64,000 bases of DNA from Roseovarius sp. 217 (GCF_000152845.1 NZ_CH902584.1:2889340-2953339); one strand, 5' to 3'. Positions 17,324 through 27,110 are shown, counted from the first letter of the stretch. The notes: a model not told the origin generated them from the sequence alone. Numbers and translations are program-made.

Positions 17324-18289
17324 ATGGCACTGGAAGATGCGAAAACACAGATAGATCAGGCGTTTACGCGTGAAACATCACGTGGATTGAGCTTTGAGAA
17401 TGCCTTTGGTGGGGCGCTGTCCTTTGCGCGCCGTCGGTATACCAAGGATCTGACGGATGTCGATGTGGCGATCACCGGGGTGCCGTTTGATCAATCCGTG
17501 ACCAACCGGACAGGCACCCGCATGGGGCCGCGCGCGGTGCGCGAGGCCAGCGCATTACAGGTTTATGATCCGCCCTATGGCTGGGATGGCTATGATCCGC
17601 TGTCGCATTTGAGTATCGCCGATTATGGAGATTTAGCGTTTGATTACGCACATGTAGCGGCCTTTCCTAATGCACTCTATACGCATGCCAAGGGCATTCT
17701 GGACGCGGGTGCTGCCTGTTTTGCAATTGGTGGAGATCACTATATCACCCTGCCGCTGTTGCAGGCGCATGCCGAGAAATACGGACCACTGGCAGTGATC
17801 CATTTCGATGCGCATTCAGACACTTGGGCGGATGATGACCTGACGCGGATCGACCATGGCACGATGATGTACAAGGCCGTGAAGCAGGGATTCGTCGATG
17901 TGACGCGCTCTGTTCAGGTGGGTATTCGCACGACAAATCCGGACACGATGGGGTTTTCCACACTGGATGCGCGGCAGGTGCATCTGGAGGGGCCGGTGGA
18001 AATAGCTCGCAAGATCAAAGAGATCGTGGGCGATGCTCAGGTGTATATGACGTTTGATATCGACGCGCTGGACCCGGCCTTTGCGCCCGGCACCGGAACG
18101 CCGGTTTGGGGGGGGCTGAGCTCGGCGCAGGCGGCGATCATTCTGCGGGATCTGGCGGGGATCAATCTGGTGGGGGGAGATATGGTCGAGGTGTCGCCGC
18201 CCTATGATACCACAGGCGCCACGGCCATCGCTGGGGCGCATGTGATCATGGAAATGCTGTGCCTCTGGGGTTGGACCCGGAGAGGCTGA
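17324..18289 (+). CDS. speB: Agmatinase / ureohydrolase family protein
   Basis: Encodes 321 residues of the arginase/agmatinase family. The binuclear manganese site is complete: GGDHYITLPLL, HFDAHSDTW and FDIDALDPAFAPGTGTP. Agmatinases hydrolyse agmatine to putrescine and urea; some relatives act on guanidinobutyrate or proclavaminate, so the substrate is inferred. GGAGA (17312-17316) precedes the start. Together with the M20 hydrolase upstream it forms a nitrogen-catabolism pair. Confidence 0.9.
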   Translation: MALEDAKTQIDQAFTRETSRGLSFENAFGGALSFARRRYTKDLTDVDVAITGVPFDQSVTNRTGTRMGPRAVREASALQVYDPPYGWDGYDPLSHLSIADYGDLAFDYAHVAAFPNALYTHAKGILDAGAACFAIGGDHYITLPLLQAHAEKYGPLAVIHFDAHSDTWADDDLTRIDHGTMMYKAVKQGFVDVTRSVQVGIRTTNPDTMGFSTLDARQVHLEGPVEIARKIKEIVGDAQVYMTFDIDALDPAFAPGTGTPVWGGLSSAQAAIILRDLAGINLVGGDMVEVSPPYDTTGATAIAGAHVIMEMLCLWGWTRRG

Positions 18290-18303
18290 GCCGTACGACT
18301 GTG

Positions 18304-18327
18304 CGGTCAAACCGTACGGTTTGACCG
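18304..18327. repeat. 24-bp perfect palindrome
   Basis: Each 12-nt arm reads CGGTCAAACCGT, with no loop. It lies between the convergent speB and Grx4 genes. As RNA it could only form a hairpin with a small loop opened in the centre, and no T-tract follows on either side, so it is either a weak terminator or a protein-binding site. Confidence 0.75.
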
Positions 18328-18337
18328 ACCCCTTGGT

Positions 18338-18700
18338 TCAGGCGTTCGCTTCGCGGATTTTCTCGGCGGCGTCCTTGTCGTAGGACACGCCGGATTTCTC
18401 GAAGAGCTCATCAAGTTCGCCCGAAAGCGTCATCTCGGTGATGATGTCGCAGCCGCCTACGAACTCACCCTTAACGTAGAGTTGAGGGATGGTGGGCCAG
18501 TCGGAATAGTCCTTGATGCCCTGACGGACGTCTTCGTCGGCAAGGACGTTCACGTCCTTGAAGTCGACGCCCATGTAATTCAGCACGCCCGCCACGCGGG
18601 AGGAGAAGCCGCATTGCGGCATGTCTTTGGTGCCCTTCATGTAGAGCACGACATCGGCGGATTTCACGGTCTCTTCGATGCGGGTCTTGGCGTCAGTCAT
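18338..18700 (-). CDS. grxD: Monothiol glutaredoxin, Grx4 type
   Basis: Encodes 120 residues. The monothiol active site is CGFS at residues 30-33, followed by [19 protein letters not shown] for glutathione binding. Grx4 proteins carry and transfer [2Fe-2S] clusters and pair with BolA proteins. The ATG at 18700 overlaps the end of the small membrane-protein gene by 8 nt. A bolA gene lies two genes upstream in the same operon, which supports the cluster-trafficking role. Confidence 0.95.
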   Translation of the reverse strand: MTDAKTRIEETVKSADVVLYMKGTKDMPQCGFSSRVAGVLNYMGVDFKDVNVLADEDVRQGIKDYSDWPTIPQLYVKGEFVGGCDIITEMTLSGELDELFEKSGVSYDKDAAEKIREANA

Positions 18701-18938
18701 GGCTTGTCCTATCGGTCTGTCTATCGGCTTTGGCCGAGGGGTCTGTCTCTTCGGGGTCATACCCGGTTTCGTCGTCGCCCAAAAGAGTTACATGGGTGCT
18801 GTCGGTTTCTTCGCAATAGCTGAGGCCGTAATCGGCCCGCCCATCGCGGCGGTAGCGCCGGATCTCATGCCACATCGTATAGGCAAAGATCACGGCAAAG
18901 GGCAGAAGCAGCAGGGCGACGATCAGTCTGGGTTCCAT
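18693..18938 (-). CDS. Small single-pass membrane protein of unknown function
   Basis: Encodes 81 residues. One transmembrane segment covers about residues 4-22 ([19 protein letters not shown]), followed by a basic stretch ([11 protein letters not shown]) and a hydrophilic acidic tail. No family recognised. Its position between bolA (4-nt gap) and grx4 (8-nt overlap) and tight translational linkage to both suggest it works with them, perhaps as a membrane tether; this is inference. Confidence 0.75.
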   Translation of the reverse strand: MEPRLIVALLLLPFAVIFAYTMWHEIRRYRRDGRADYGLSYCEETDSTHVTLLGDDETGYDPEETDPSAKADRQTDRTSHD

Positions 18939-18942
18939 TCAC

Positions 18943-19179
18943 TCAGTCGGGGGCCTTGGTTGTCAGCGCCAGGGCATGCACGGCACCGTTGGGGCCGTCC
19001 ATCTTGCCTTTGATTGCGGCATAGACGGCGCGTTGCTGTTGAACCCGGTTCATGCCGCGGAAACTCTCGTCGATGACTTCGGCGGCGAAATGCACGCCGT
19101 CTTCGCCATCGACGGTGATCTTGGCATTGGGCAGGGCTTGGCGGATCAGGGCTTCGAGGTCAGAGGCGAGCATGGCCAT
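18943..19179 (-). CDS. BolA family protein
   Basis: Encodes 78 residues with the class II KH-like BolA fold: LEALIRQALPNAKITVDGED, HFAAEVIDESFRGMNRVQQQ with the conserved region before the helix, and VHALALTTKAP at the end. BolA proteins bind Grx4 through a shared [2Fe-2S] cluster, with a His or Cys ligand from BolA. AAGGAG lies 8 nt before the ATG at 19179. First gene of the three-gene BolA / membrane protein / Grx4 unit. Confidence 0.92.
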   Translation of the reverse strand: MAMLASDLEALIRQALPNAKITVDGEDGVHFAAEVIDESFRGMNRVQQQRAVYAAIKGKMDGPNGAVHALALTTKAPD

Positions 19180-19316
19180 TGGGGCGTCTCCTTGTCACGT
19201 CTTGCCCAAGATGTAGAGCCCCATCGGCATGAGTGCAAGGGAGCGCAGGCGGGCGGGATGGCTTGGCTGTTCATCGGGCTCAAAATTCCTCGGGGAGCAG
19301 AGCCGACTGACTGAGG

Positions 19317-19850
19317 TCAGATTCCTTCGCCTTTTTTGAGCAACTCATCAATCAGCGCGCGTTGCAGCGCGCCGCTGTCGCCACCGCCATAGTGCAGCGC
19401 GCCGCCGGAATAGAGCGTGCCATAGCTCTGGGCGAGGTTGACGACCTGACCCAAGCCCGAGATGAACTCGTCCTTCTCCAGCGGTTTCAGCGGGTGGATG
19501 AAGGCGGCCCATAGAAGATCCTTGGCGATGGCGTAGCGGGCATCGAGGGCGGTGTCGAAATTGGCTTGCAGGATGCGATTGAGGTCTTCGGGTGTGAGGT
19601 CTGTGGCCTTGGCCACAGGGGTCATGGCGCGCATGCGGTCTGCGGATTCGTCGGTGACGATGAGCACCTGCACGTCGTTCACGGTCAACTGCCAGACGCT
19701 GCCGTTGCTCTCTGCCTCGGGATCAAGGGCGCGGATGATGGTATCGAGCCGCTCCAGCGTCATTGGCGGCTCTGGCGCGGGCGGGGTGTCCTGTGCTGTG
19801 AGGGGCGTGGCGAGCAGCACAAGGCTGAGGGCGAGCAGGCGGCGGAGCAT
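19317..19850 (-). CDS. Exported protein, possibly YbjN-like
   Basis: Encodes 177 residues with a signal peptide (MLRRLLALSLVLLATPLTAQ). The mature part (LERLDTIIRALDPEAESNGS...VLIVTDESADRM...LNRILQANFDTALDARYAI) has the beta-helix pattern of YbjN/T3SS-chaperone-like proteins, but identity is tentative. The C-terminus contains a Gly-rich segment (YSGGALHYGGGDSG). AAAGGA lies 6 nt before the ATG at 19850, which is preferred to an in-frame ATG five codons upstream. Function unknown. Confidence 0.7.
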   Translation of the reverse strand: MLRRLLALSLVLLATPLTAQDTPPAPEPPMTLERLDTIIRALDPEAESNGSVWQLTVNDVQVLIVTDESADRMRAMTPVAKATDLTPEDLNRILQANFDTALDARYAIAKDLLWAAFIHPLKPLEKDEFISGLGQVVNLAQSYGTLYSGGALHYGGGDSGALQRALIDELLKKGEGI

Positions 19851-20201
19851 GGGCGATCCTTTCATGGCTGGTGTCAGCCTGCCACGGGGGCAGGGCCCGC
19901 GCCATGGGGCTCCGGAAAACGTGATGGGGTGTGGGGCGGTGTTGGTGACGCTCGCCCCAAGTGAGGAGGCGCGCGGTGCCCGTCCGCCGGGTGGGCGCGG
20001 CCACTTGGTCGGCTGGCACTTTATCTTCGCCAAATACTTTCGCGTTCTAAATAAGTTGAGCCGTTGCAAAAGCGCCCGCCCGAGGGGGCGGGCGGGCGGG
20101 CGCTGCGCGGCGGCGCGTACCGCGCCTTGATTCCGCGCGTAGGCGCTAGGGGTGAATGTCAGCTCTAGGTCAAAGTTGCCATTTCGCTGCGCCCGTTCCC
20201 C
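19851..20201. other. Intergenic region between the exported-protein gene and purL
   Basis: The 351-bp gap contains, from left to right, GC-rich sequence without a gene, two degenerate copies of the dispersed TATTT..GAAG intergenic element read on the minus strand (about 20017-20041 and 20037-20060), a GC hairpin described separately, and about 100 bp before the purL stop with nothing recognisable. Confidence 0.5.
20068..20103 (-). terminator. Possible terminator downstream of purL
   Basis: Read on the minus strand, a 10-bp stem GCGCCCGCCC / GGGCGGGCGC with a 12-nt C/G-rich loop is followed by TTTT (20071-20068). It lies about 100 nt beyond the purL stop. The repetitive GGGC makes alternative pairings possible. 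Confidence 0.5.
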
Positions 20202-22367
20202 TTAGTCGAACGTCGCGCCGAAGGTGCTGCGGAAGATGTTCGACAGTTCGGCAAGCGGGGCCTCGGATTTGCCCAGACGCACGCTGTCGCCGGTGAAGCG
20301 GCCCACGGAGGTGAGGGCAACGCCGGCGTGGCCTGCGGCGGTCATCAGCGCCTCGGCCTGATCGAAGTTGCAGGCGATGAGGTAGCGGGCCTGATCTTCG
20401 GCAAAGAGCGTGGCGGTGTCGTCCGCATCGAGATGGATGCCAACGCCTGCTGCCTCGGCCATTTCAAAGGCGGCCAAGGCCAGGCCGCCATCGCTGAGGT
20501 CGGTGCAGGCCTTGATCAGCGCATGATTGGCGCGGATAAAATCGCCGTGGCGTTTCTCGGCGGCGAGGTCCACGGGCGGCGCGTCGCCTTCGACTCGGTT
20601 GAACACCTCTGCCAGAAGGGCCGATTGGCCCAGGTGACCGTGGGTTTCGCCCAAGAGCAGCGCCACATGCCCGTCGCGCGCCTGTCCGGTGATGGCGGTT
20701 GCGGGGTCACGGATGATGCCCACTGCGCCAATGGTCGGCGTGGGCAGAATGCCGGTGCCGTCGGTCTCGTTGTAGAGCGAGACATTGCCCGAGACGATCG
20801 GCATGTCGAGAGCCGCCACGGCCTCGCCGATGCCCTTGATGGCACCGACGAATTGGCCCATGATCTCGGGCTTTTCGGGGTTGCCGAAATTGAGGTTGTC
20901 GGTGGTGGCAAGCGGGACTGCGCCCAAGGCAGACAGGTTGCGATAGGCCTCGGCCACCGCCTGTTTGCCGCCCTCAAAGGGGTTGGCCTTGACGTAGCGC
21001 GGGGTCACGTCGGAGGTGAAAGCGAGCAATTTGTCGGTGCCATGCACACGGATGAGGCCCGCGCCCTGACCGGGGGTGCGGGCGGTATCGGCCATGACCA
21101 TCGTGTCATATTGCTCATAGACCCATTGCCGGGCGCAGTAGTTGATCGAGCCAATGAGCGCCTTGAGGCCGTCGATGGGATCGACGCCGGGCACGGTGGC
21201 GGGGTCGAGCGGCGTGGCGGGGGTGGTTTCCACCCAAGGGCGGTCATATTCGGGAGCGGAGCCTGAGAGGGTGGCCAAGGGCAAGTCGGCCTTGATGTCA
21301 TTGCCATGCAGGATGAGAAAGCGGTCTTCGGCGATGGTTTCGCCGACGATGGCGAAATCGAGATCCCATTTCTCGAACACGGCGCGGGCCTCGGCCTCAA
21401 GCTCGGGGCGCAGGACCATGAGCATGCGTTCCTGCGATTCCGAGAGCATCATCTCATAGGCGGTCATGTTCGCCTCGCGTTGGGGCACGGCGTCGAGTTG
21501 CAGTTTGACGCCAAGTCCGCCCTTGTCGCCCATCTCCACGGCAGAGCAGGTGAGGCCCGCCGCGCCCATGTCCTGAATGGAAATCACAGCACCGGTGGCC
21601 ATCAGTTCGAGACAGGCCTCCATCAGGCGTTTCTCGGTGAAAGGGTCGCCCACCTGCACGGTGGGGCGCTTTTCCTCGATGCTGTCGTCAAACTCAGCAG
21701 AGGCCATGGTCGCGCCGCCGACGCCGTCGCGGCCCGTCTTGGCCCCGAGATAGACCACGGGCATGCCCACACCAGAGGCGGCGGAGTAGAAAATCTTGTC
21801 CGCGTCGGCCAAGCCTGCGGCAAAGGCGTTCACAAGGCAGTTGCCGTTATAGGCCGGGTCAAACCGCACCTCGCCGCCCGCGCAGGGCACGCCAAAGCAG
21901 TTGCCATAGCCGCCCACGCCTGCAACCACGCCATGCACAAGTTGGCGGGTCTTGGGGTGTGCCGGTTCACCAAAGCTGAGCGAGTTCATCGAGGCGATGG
22001 GGCGCGCGCCCATGGTGAAGACATCGCGCAGGATGCCGCCCACGCCGGTCGCGGCCCCTTGATAGGGTTCGATATAGGAGGGGTGGTTGTGGCTTTCCAT
22101 CTTGAACACAACCGCCTGACCGTCGCCGATATCGACGACGCCGGCGTTTTCGCCGGGACCGCAGATCACCTGCGGGCCGGTGGTGGGCAGGGTGCGCAGC
22201 CATTTCTTGGAGGATTTGTAGGAACAATGCTCGTTCCACATGGCCGAGAAGATGCCCAGTTCGGTGAAACTCGGTTCGCGTCCGATGATCTCGAGGATGC
22301 GGTCGTATTCCTCGGGCTTGAGGCCGTGGGACGCGATGAGATCGGGGGTGATGGACGGTTCCTGCAT
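20202..22367 (-). CDS. purL: Phosphoribosylformylglycinamidine synthase subunit PurL
   Basis: Encodes 721 residues, the small-type PurL of most bacteria that needs PurS and PurQ partners (not in the window). It makes FGAM from FGAR, glutamine and ATP in purine synthesis. Family blocks: [65 protein letters not shown] and [20 protein letters not shown]. The ATG at 22367 ([10 protein letters not shown]) has AAGGAG 9 nt upstream and is preferred to an upstream in-frame ATG. Confidence 0.96.
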   Translation of the reverse strand: MQEPSITPDLIASHGLKPEEYDRILEIIGREPSFTELGIFSAMWNEHCSYKSSKKWLRTLPTTGPQVICGPGENAGVVDIGDGQAVVFKMESHNHPSYIEPYQGAATGVGGILRDVFTMGARPIASMNSLSFGEPAHPKTRQLVHGVVAGVGGYGNCFGVPCAGGEVRFDPAYNGNCLVNAFAAGLADADKIFYSAASGVGMPVVYLGAKTGRDGVGGATMASAEFDDSIEEKRPTVQVGDPFTEKRLMEACLELMATGAVISIQDMGAAGLTCSAVEMGDKGGLGVKLQLDAVPQREANMTAYEMMLSESQERMLMVLRPELEAEARAVFEKWDLDFAIVGETIAEDRFLILHGNDIKADLPLATLSGSAPEYDRPWVETTPATPLDPATVPGVDPIDGLKALIGSINYCARQWVYEQYDTMVMADTARTPGQGAGLIRVHGTDKLLAFTSDVTPRYVKANPFEGGKQAVAEAYRNLSALGAVPLATTDNLNFGNPEKPEIMGQFVGAIKGIGEAVAALDMPIVSGNVSLYNETDGTGILPTPTIGAVGIIRDPATAITGQARDGHVALLLGETHGHLGQSALLAEVFNRVEGDAPPVDLAAEKRHGDFIRANHALIKACTDLSDGGLALAAFEMAEAAGVGIHLDADDTATLFAEDQARYLIACNFDQAEALMTAAGHAGVALTSVGRFTGDSVRLGKSEAPLAELSNIFRSTFGATFD

Positions 22368-22472
22368 CGGGCGGGCTCCTTCGGGGATGTGCATGCGGCG
22401 GTCTTTAAAGCAGGACTGCGGCGGGGGGAAGGGGCGCGTGATCGGGGGTGGGAGATTTTGCGGCATGACAGC

Positions 22473-22504
22473 AAAACGGCCCGGCCTTTGAGGGCCGGGC
22501 CGTT
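22473..22504 (-). terminator. Rho-independent terminator of the PRC-barrel-like gene
   Basis: Read on the minus strand, a 12-bp perfect stem AACGGCCCGGCC / GGCCGGGCCGTT with a 6-nt loop leads into TTTTGC (stem Ts included). It is about 43 nt beyond the stop at 22547 and upstream of purL. Confidence 0.8.
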
Positions 22505-22546
22505 GGCGCGCCGGGAGGGAGGAGCGCGCCGTGGAAAGGTGAGCGG

Positions 22547-23083
22547 TTATTGCGTCATCGTTGCGACTTTTTCCGCCACGGCGGTGCGCAGTTGCTCGAG
22601 GGTCATGGCATATTCCAAGCCGCCGTTCTCGCCGACGCTGAGCGAGCCTGCCTCAAAGCCGATACGCTCGGCCGGGAGGTCGGCATCCGTGCTCACATCG
22701 ACATAGATCAGATGCTCTGCGGTTTCGTCGCCCTCGTGCGAGACGACTTCGCCAATGACCTTGTCATCCACGGAGGTCAGCGTGGCCCCAGTCTCGGCCT
22801 CTGTGAGAATATTCTCGACAAGGGTGTTGCCGGTCTCGCGCTGGCCTTTGGCCGTCAGATCAAGATCGGTGGGTGCGTGGATTTCGCCATCCTCTGCAAC
22901 GGTGGCCTCGGACCAACCGCCCGACTGCGCGTCTGCGGCAGTGCCTTGGGTTTCTTCATAGACGGCGTCTGTGCCGCTGTTGTCCTGAGACTGCCGTTCG
23001 GTGCCGCCTTCGTCTGCGGCATAGGCCGCCAGGGCCGAAACACTTGTGAGGGCAGTCGCGAGAGCCAATTTGCGGAACGTCAT
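22547..23083 (-). CDS. Exported acidic protein with PRC-barrel-like domain
   Basis: Encodes 178 residues. A signal peptide ([20 protein letters not shown]) is followed by a Gln/Thr/Asp-rich linker. The C-terminal half ([19 protein letters not shown]...[20 protein letters not shown]) resembles PRC-barrel domains of envelope proteins in Rhizobiales/Rhodobacterales. GGAGGA lies 6 nt before the ATG at 23083. A strong terminator isolates it from purL. Role unknown, likely periplasmic. Confidence 0.75.
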   Translation of the reverse strand: MTFRKLALATALTSVSALAAYAADEGGTERQSQDNSGTDAVYEETQGTAADAQSGGWSEATVAEDGEIHAPTDLDLTAKGQRETGNTLVENILTEAETGATLTSVDDKVIGEVVSHEGDETAEHLIYVDVSTDADLPAERIGFEAGSLSVGENGGLEYAMTLEQLRTAVAEKVATMTQ

Positions 23084-23188
23084 ATCGTCCTCCGTTTCTG
23101 CAGGGTCCATCCTGCGGTTTGCGTCAACGCGCCAATTGCGCGCTTGAAGGGTCAACGCAGGAGGTGCGGCGCGGTTCCAAATGGGATG

Positions 23189-23227
23189 AAAAAAGGTGAG
23201 AGGCCTGTCGCCGCAGGCACGAGCACC
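23189..23227 (-). terminator. Probable terminator of the penicillin-acylase-family gene
   Basis: On the minus strand, a stem of GGTG/CACC and GCCTG/CAGGC with small internal loops and a 6-nt apical loop is followed by TTTTTT (23194-23189). It begins about 25 nt after the stop at 23252. Confidence 0.6.
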
Positions 23228-23251
23228 TGCGCCGGAGTGGTGACGGCGCTG

Positions 23252-25729
23252 TTACTGGCCGTCGGGGCGCAGGATGGTGATCCCCACCGCCGCCGCGCGT
23301 GCGAGATCGGGATCGAGTGACATCGGGATGTATTCGCCACGCCGCCAAAGTTGCGACAGGTTGTCGTAATAGCGGCTGAGAAAATGCCCTGATTGGCCGG
23401 TGGCGATGATGAAGACGCTGCTGTCGGGATCGGCAAAGTCATAGACGCCACGGTAGCCAGCGCCATGCACATTCTGGAACGGGTCCGGGCCGTCGCCGCC
23501 GCGCGTGCGTCCGCGCAAGAGCGTGTTGTCGCCGCCTGAGGTGGATTGGCGGATGTTGACGAAATGGCGCAGAAGCGGCACATCGCCCAGCACCGGATGG
23601 TCATGAGTGGCCTGATGCGCGTCACCCCAGCGCAGGCTCTCGAGGGACTTGCCATAGCGTTCGGAAATCCAGATCAGCGCATCGTCGAGCGCCATGCGGG
23701 CGGTGTCGGTGCAGGTCTCGACCGCCGCCGACTGCTTGACGTCGCACCAGGCGGCGGCGCCATCGACATTGCGGAACACCCGTTCGATGAAGATCGGATC
23801 GGGGTGGTCGAATTCGCGCGAGAGCGGCCCGAGATCATCGCGAATGAGGCGGTCCATCAGGGCGCGCATCCATGCGGCATAGAGCAGTGGCTCTGGCAGG
23901 TGTTCGTTCATTTCGCCGTTCCAGTCGGCGAGCATGGCGAGCGCGCGTTGGCGCAGGCGTTCGGGCGTGCCTTCGGGAGCGGATTCGCCGGTGAACCAGA
24001 GATCGGCCCCGATCAGCGGCAAGAGGGAGCGGGCGGTAAAGCTGACGGTGTCAAGCTGCGCCTCGATAAAGCTGTCGCGGGTGTGCACCTCGCGGCCCTG
24101 CATGAGCCTGCGCCAGCGGTGGACACGCTGGGTGTCGCCCCAGAGGTGGCTGACATGCATGGGAAAGGGGCGGTCCACAACCTTGTTGTTGGTATTGCCG
24201 AGGATGCCGCCGGAGGGGGCCACGAACTCGGGGTTGGCGGCAAAGGGGAGCGTGCCCTGCCAGCGGTTTTCCGTCAGCCAGCCGCGTGCGGGCATGCGCC
24301 CTTCGCTCTCGTGGCGGGCGTCGCGGCGGGGCATGGCCCCGACGGTGCGCATGGCGATTGTGGACTGGTCCACCAACGTGAGGTTCTGCGAGGGCGCGAT
24401 GTAGAGGCGGCTGAGGTCAATCGCGTCCTGCACTGATTGCGCGCGCATGAGCCCAATGGCCGAGGACATGGTTGTGTCATTGGGGCTGAGGGCGGTCCAG
24501 TTGAGCGAGGCGACATGGCCCGAGGGGGTCACTTCGGCCAGATCGTAATGGCTGCCCGGCAGAACGGGGCCGTTATCTGTCCAGCGCAGGGTGAGGGTAA
24601 CGGGATCGGCATCCTTGATTTCGATGATAGACCGGGTGGTGCGAAACGGTTTCCAGCCCTCCGGCGTGCGGTATTCATTGGCGTTATCGGGGTTCACTTC
24701 CTCGATATAGAGATCCTGATCGTCGAGATAGGACGAGGTGATGGCCCAACCAAGACGCGCGCTGCGCCCGGTCAGGATCGCCGGGATGCCGGGAATGGTG
24801 CCGCCGATCACGCCGCCCGATGTCAGATTCAGCCGGGCGAGATACCAGATATTCGGGGCGGAAAAGCCCAAGTGCGGATCATTGGCCAGAAGCGTGCCGC
24901 CCGAGGCCGAGCGTGAGCGTGCGGCGGCAAAGGCATTCGATGCGCCGGCAAAGGCGCGACGTTTGAAGGGGGACAGCGGATCCTCTGTTTCGGGCGAGGT
25001 TTGGGCCATGCGGGACCAGTTGGCACCGGGAAAGAGTGCTGCATAATCGGGCAGGGCGGCGATACCGCTGCCGGGGGCAAGAGGCATGATGTCCGCGAGG
25101 CGGTCAGGGTCTTCGAGGGCCAGTGAGGTGCGGGCAAAGAGCACCTCGTTTTCGAGATGCGAGGAAAGCTGCACCGCCATCAGTTTGATCAGCGCAATGG
25201 AATCGGCGGGTTGCCACGGGGCTATGGGCGCGTTGAAGAGGAATTGTTCGGGGGCACCGCGCCCCAGCGCCTCGCGGTTGATCTCTGAGATGCGGGCGTT
25301 GACGCCATCGGAATACGCCTTGAGCGCGGCCAATGTTTCGGCATCCTGTGCGGCGACCGACTGGCGCGCCAGCGTATAGAGGTCAAAGCGGCGCAGGGTG
25401 CTGTCGATCTTGACGGTACGGGGGCCGAATATTTCGGAGAGCCGCCCCTGCACGGTGCGGCGCATCGTCATCATCTGCCAGAGGCGGTCCTGCGCATGGA
25501 CATAGCCCAGCCCAAAGAAGCTGTCGGCGTCGGTCTGGCCCAGAATATGCGGCACATTGGCATTGTCGCGCACGATCTCGACCGGGGCGGCGAGGCCGCT
25601 CACGGTGAGCGTCGTGTCATAGTCGGGCAGCGAGCGGGAGAGCAGGAAATACGCGCCAACGACAGCCAGAACCGCCAGCAGGATTGCCCCGCCCGCAAGC
25701 CGCAACAACCATTTCACCACCCCTGACAT
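23252..25729 (-). CDS. Penicillin acylase family (Ntn-hydrolase) protein
   Basis: Encodes 825 residues. An N-terminal membrane segment (about residues 8-31) serves as signal or anchor, so the enzyme faces the periplasm. The alpha-chain region has VEIVRDNANVPHILGQTDAD and FGLGYVHAQDRLWQMM. Autocleavage should occur before Ser264 in AGASNAF, exposing the N-terminal serine nucleophile, followed by GGTLLANDPHLGFSAPNIWY. Relatives cleave penicillins, N-acyl-homoserine lactones or other amides; the substrate cannot be told here, but quorum-signal acylase activity is possible in this lineage. Confidence 0.92.
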   Translation of the reverse strand: MSGVVKWLLRLAGGAILLAVLAVVGAYFLLSRSLPDYDTTLTVSGLAAPVEIVRDNANVPHILGQTDADSFFGLGYVHAQDRLWQMMTMRRTVQGRLSEIFGPRTVKIDSTLRRFDLYTLARQSVAAQDAETLAALKAYSDGVNARISEINREALGRGAPEQFLFNAPIAPWQPADSIALIKLMAVQLSSHLENEVLFARTSLALEDPDRLADIMPLAPGSGIAALPDYAALFPGANWSRMAQTSPETEDPLSPFKRRAFAGASNAFAAARSRSASGGTLLANDPHLGFSAPNIWYLARLNLTSGGVIGGTIPGIPAILTGRSARLGWAITSSYLDDQDLYIEEVNPDNANEYRTPEGWKPFRTTRSIIEIKDADPVTLTLRWTDNGPVLPGSHYDLAEVTPSGHVASLNWTALSPNDTTMSSAIGLMRAQSVQDAIDLSRLYIAPSQNLTLVDQSTIAMRTVGAMPRRDARHESEGRMPARGWLTENRWQGTLPFAANPEFVAPSGGILGNTNNKVVDRPFPMHVSHLWGDTQRVHRWRRLMQGREVHTRDSFIEAQLDTVSFTARSLLPLIGADLWFTGESAPEGTPERLRQRALAMLADWNGEMNEHLPEPLLYAAWMRALMDRLIRDDLGPLSREFDHPDPIFIERVFRNVDGAAAWCDVKQSAAVETCTDTARMALDDALIWISERYGKSLESLRWGDAHQATHDHPVLGDVPLLRHFVNIRQSTSGGDNTLLRGRTRGGDGPDPFQNVHGAGYRGVYDFADPDSSVFIIATGQSGHFLSRYYDNLSQLWRRGEYIPMSLDPDLARAAAVGITILRPDGQ

Positions 25730-25828
25730 GCCCCGGCACCGCCCTATTTTCCGCTTGCATCACCAGCCGGGGATAGTCAGAAAACCTCGGCAAGACAATG
25801 GCACAAGATTGTAGGAGAGGACAGGACT

Positions 25829-26701
25829 ATGGCAAAACTGGCGTTTTTGGGGCTCGGCGTTATGGGCTATCCGATGGCGGGGCATCTGGCGGCGGCCGGG
25901 CATGAGGTCTGTGTCTATAACCGCACCGCGGCCAAGGGCGAGAAATGGGCGGCGGAGCATGGCGGGCGACACGCGGTCACGCCGCGCGAGGCCGCAGAAG
26001 GGGCCGAATTCGTGATGGCCTGCGTTGGCAATGACGACGATCTGCGCTCGGTCTGTCAGGGGCCGGACGGGGCCTTTGCCGGGATGGCATCGGGTGCGGT
26101 GTTCGTGGATCACACCACGGTGTCGTCGAAGGTGACGACCGAGCTTTATGCCGAGGCCAAGGCGGCGGGGCTGAATTTCGTCGATGCGCCGGTGTCGGGT
26201 GGTCAGGCGGGGGCCGAAAAAGGCCAGCTCTCGATCATGTGTGGTGGGGACGCGGATGCCTATGCCGCCGCAGAGCCGATCATGCAGGTCTATGCCAAGC
26301 TCTGCCGCCGGATTGGCGAGAGCGGCGCGGGGCAGATGACCAAGATGTGCAATCAGATCGCGATTGCCGGTCTGGTGCAGGGGCTGGCCGAGGCGCTGCA
26401 TTTCGCCGAGAAGGCGGGATTGGACGGGCGCGCGGTTGTCGAGGTGATCTCTCAGGGGGCGGCGGGCAGTTGGCAGATGGCCAACCGCTATGAGACCATG
26501 ATTGACGACAAATGGGAGCATGGCTTTGCCGTCGACTGGATGCGCAAGGATCTGGGCATTTGCCTCAGCACCGCTGACGAGACCGGGGCGAGTCTGCCGG
26601 TGACGGCGCTGGTGGATCAGTTCTACAAAGATGTCCAGAAGATGGGCGGCGGGCGTTGGGATACGTCGAGCCTCTTTGCGCGTCTGCGCAAGCTGGGCTG
26701 A
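25829..26701 (+). CDS. NAD(P)-dependent beta-hydroxyacid dehydrogenase (3-hydroxyisobutyrate dehydrogenase family)
   Basis: Encodes 290 residues. The Rossmann motif FLGLGVMGYPMAGHLAAAGH is at residues 6-25; FVDAPVSGGQAGAEKGQLSI carries the substrate-binding signature, and the catalytic lysine lies in GAGQMTKMCNQIAI. C-terminal helices complete the dimer fold. Substrate may be 3-hydroxyisobutyrate, tartronate semialdehyde or succinic semialdehyde; not resolved from sequence. GGAGAGGACAGG precedes the start. It converges on the small membrane-protein gene. Confidence 0.92.
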   Translation: MAKLAFLGLGVMGYPMAGHLAAAGHEVCVYNRTAAKGEKWAAEHGGRHAVTPREAAEGAEFVMACVGNDDDLRSVCQGPDGAFAGMASGAVFVDHTTVSSKVTTELYAEAKAAGLNFVDAPVSGGQAGAEKGQLSIMCGGDADAYAAAEPIMQVYAKLCRRIGESGAGQMTKMCNQIAIAGLVQGLAEALHFAEKAGLDGRAVVEVISQGAAGSWQMANRYETMIDDKWEHGFAVDWMRKDLGICLSTADETGASLPVTALVDQFYKDVQKMGGGRWDTSSLFARLRKLG

Positions 26702-26713
26702 GAGAGCGCTGCG

Positions 26714-27100
26714 TCAGGCGATCGTGCGGTCGCCTGACAGCCATTTGCGCGTGTCGCTGAGATCGAGGATCAGCGAGACCACATCGACCGCGAGCAGGAT
26801 CACGAGATAGGTCCGATAACTGTCGGCGATGTCTTGGCTCAAGAGCCACAGGATCAGGCCGAGCATCGGTGTCCAGATCAGCACATGCGGCAGGGCCATC
26901 ACCTTGGAAAAGCCGCGCTCGATCAGCATCAGCACGCCATTGCAGAGCATCGCGCCGATTGCCATCAGCGCCAGCCATGCGCCTGCGGGTTGCGTGATAT
27001 AGAGCAGCGATGCGGCATTGACCGGCACCAGAATGACGGCCACCCAGAGCTGCGCCCAGAGGGGGAGGCGGCGGTAACTCTGCCAGATTTCTAGGATCAT
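26714..27100 (-). CDS. Small integral membrane protein, unknown function
   Basis: Encodes 128 residues with four predicted transmembrane segments (about 15-33, 37-58, 67-87 and 94-112) and a short C-terminal tail (LSDTRKWLSGDRTIA). No recognised family. It ends 13 nt from the convergent dehydrogenase stop. A dispersed intergenic element lies just upstream. Confidence 0.75.
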   Translation of the reverse strand: MILEIWQSYRRLPLWAQLWVAVILVPVNAASLLYITQPAGAWLALMAIGAMLCNGVLMLIERGFSKVMALPHVLIWTPMLGLILWLLSQDIADSYRTYLVILLAVDVVSLILDLSDTRKWLSGDRTIA

Positions 27101-27110
27101 CCCGGCCCTT

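Noticed and set aside
17366..17387. parS-like site (GTGAAACATCACGTG)
   Set aside because: It lies inside the agmatinase gene and does not form the TGTTTCACGTGAAACA palindrome.
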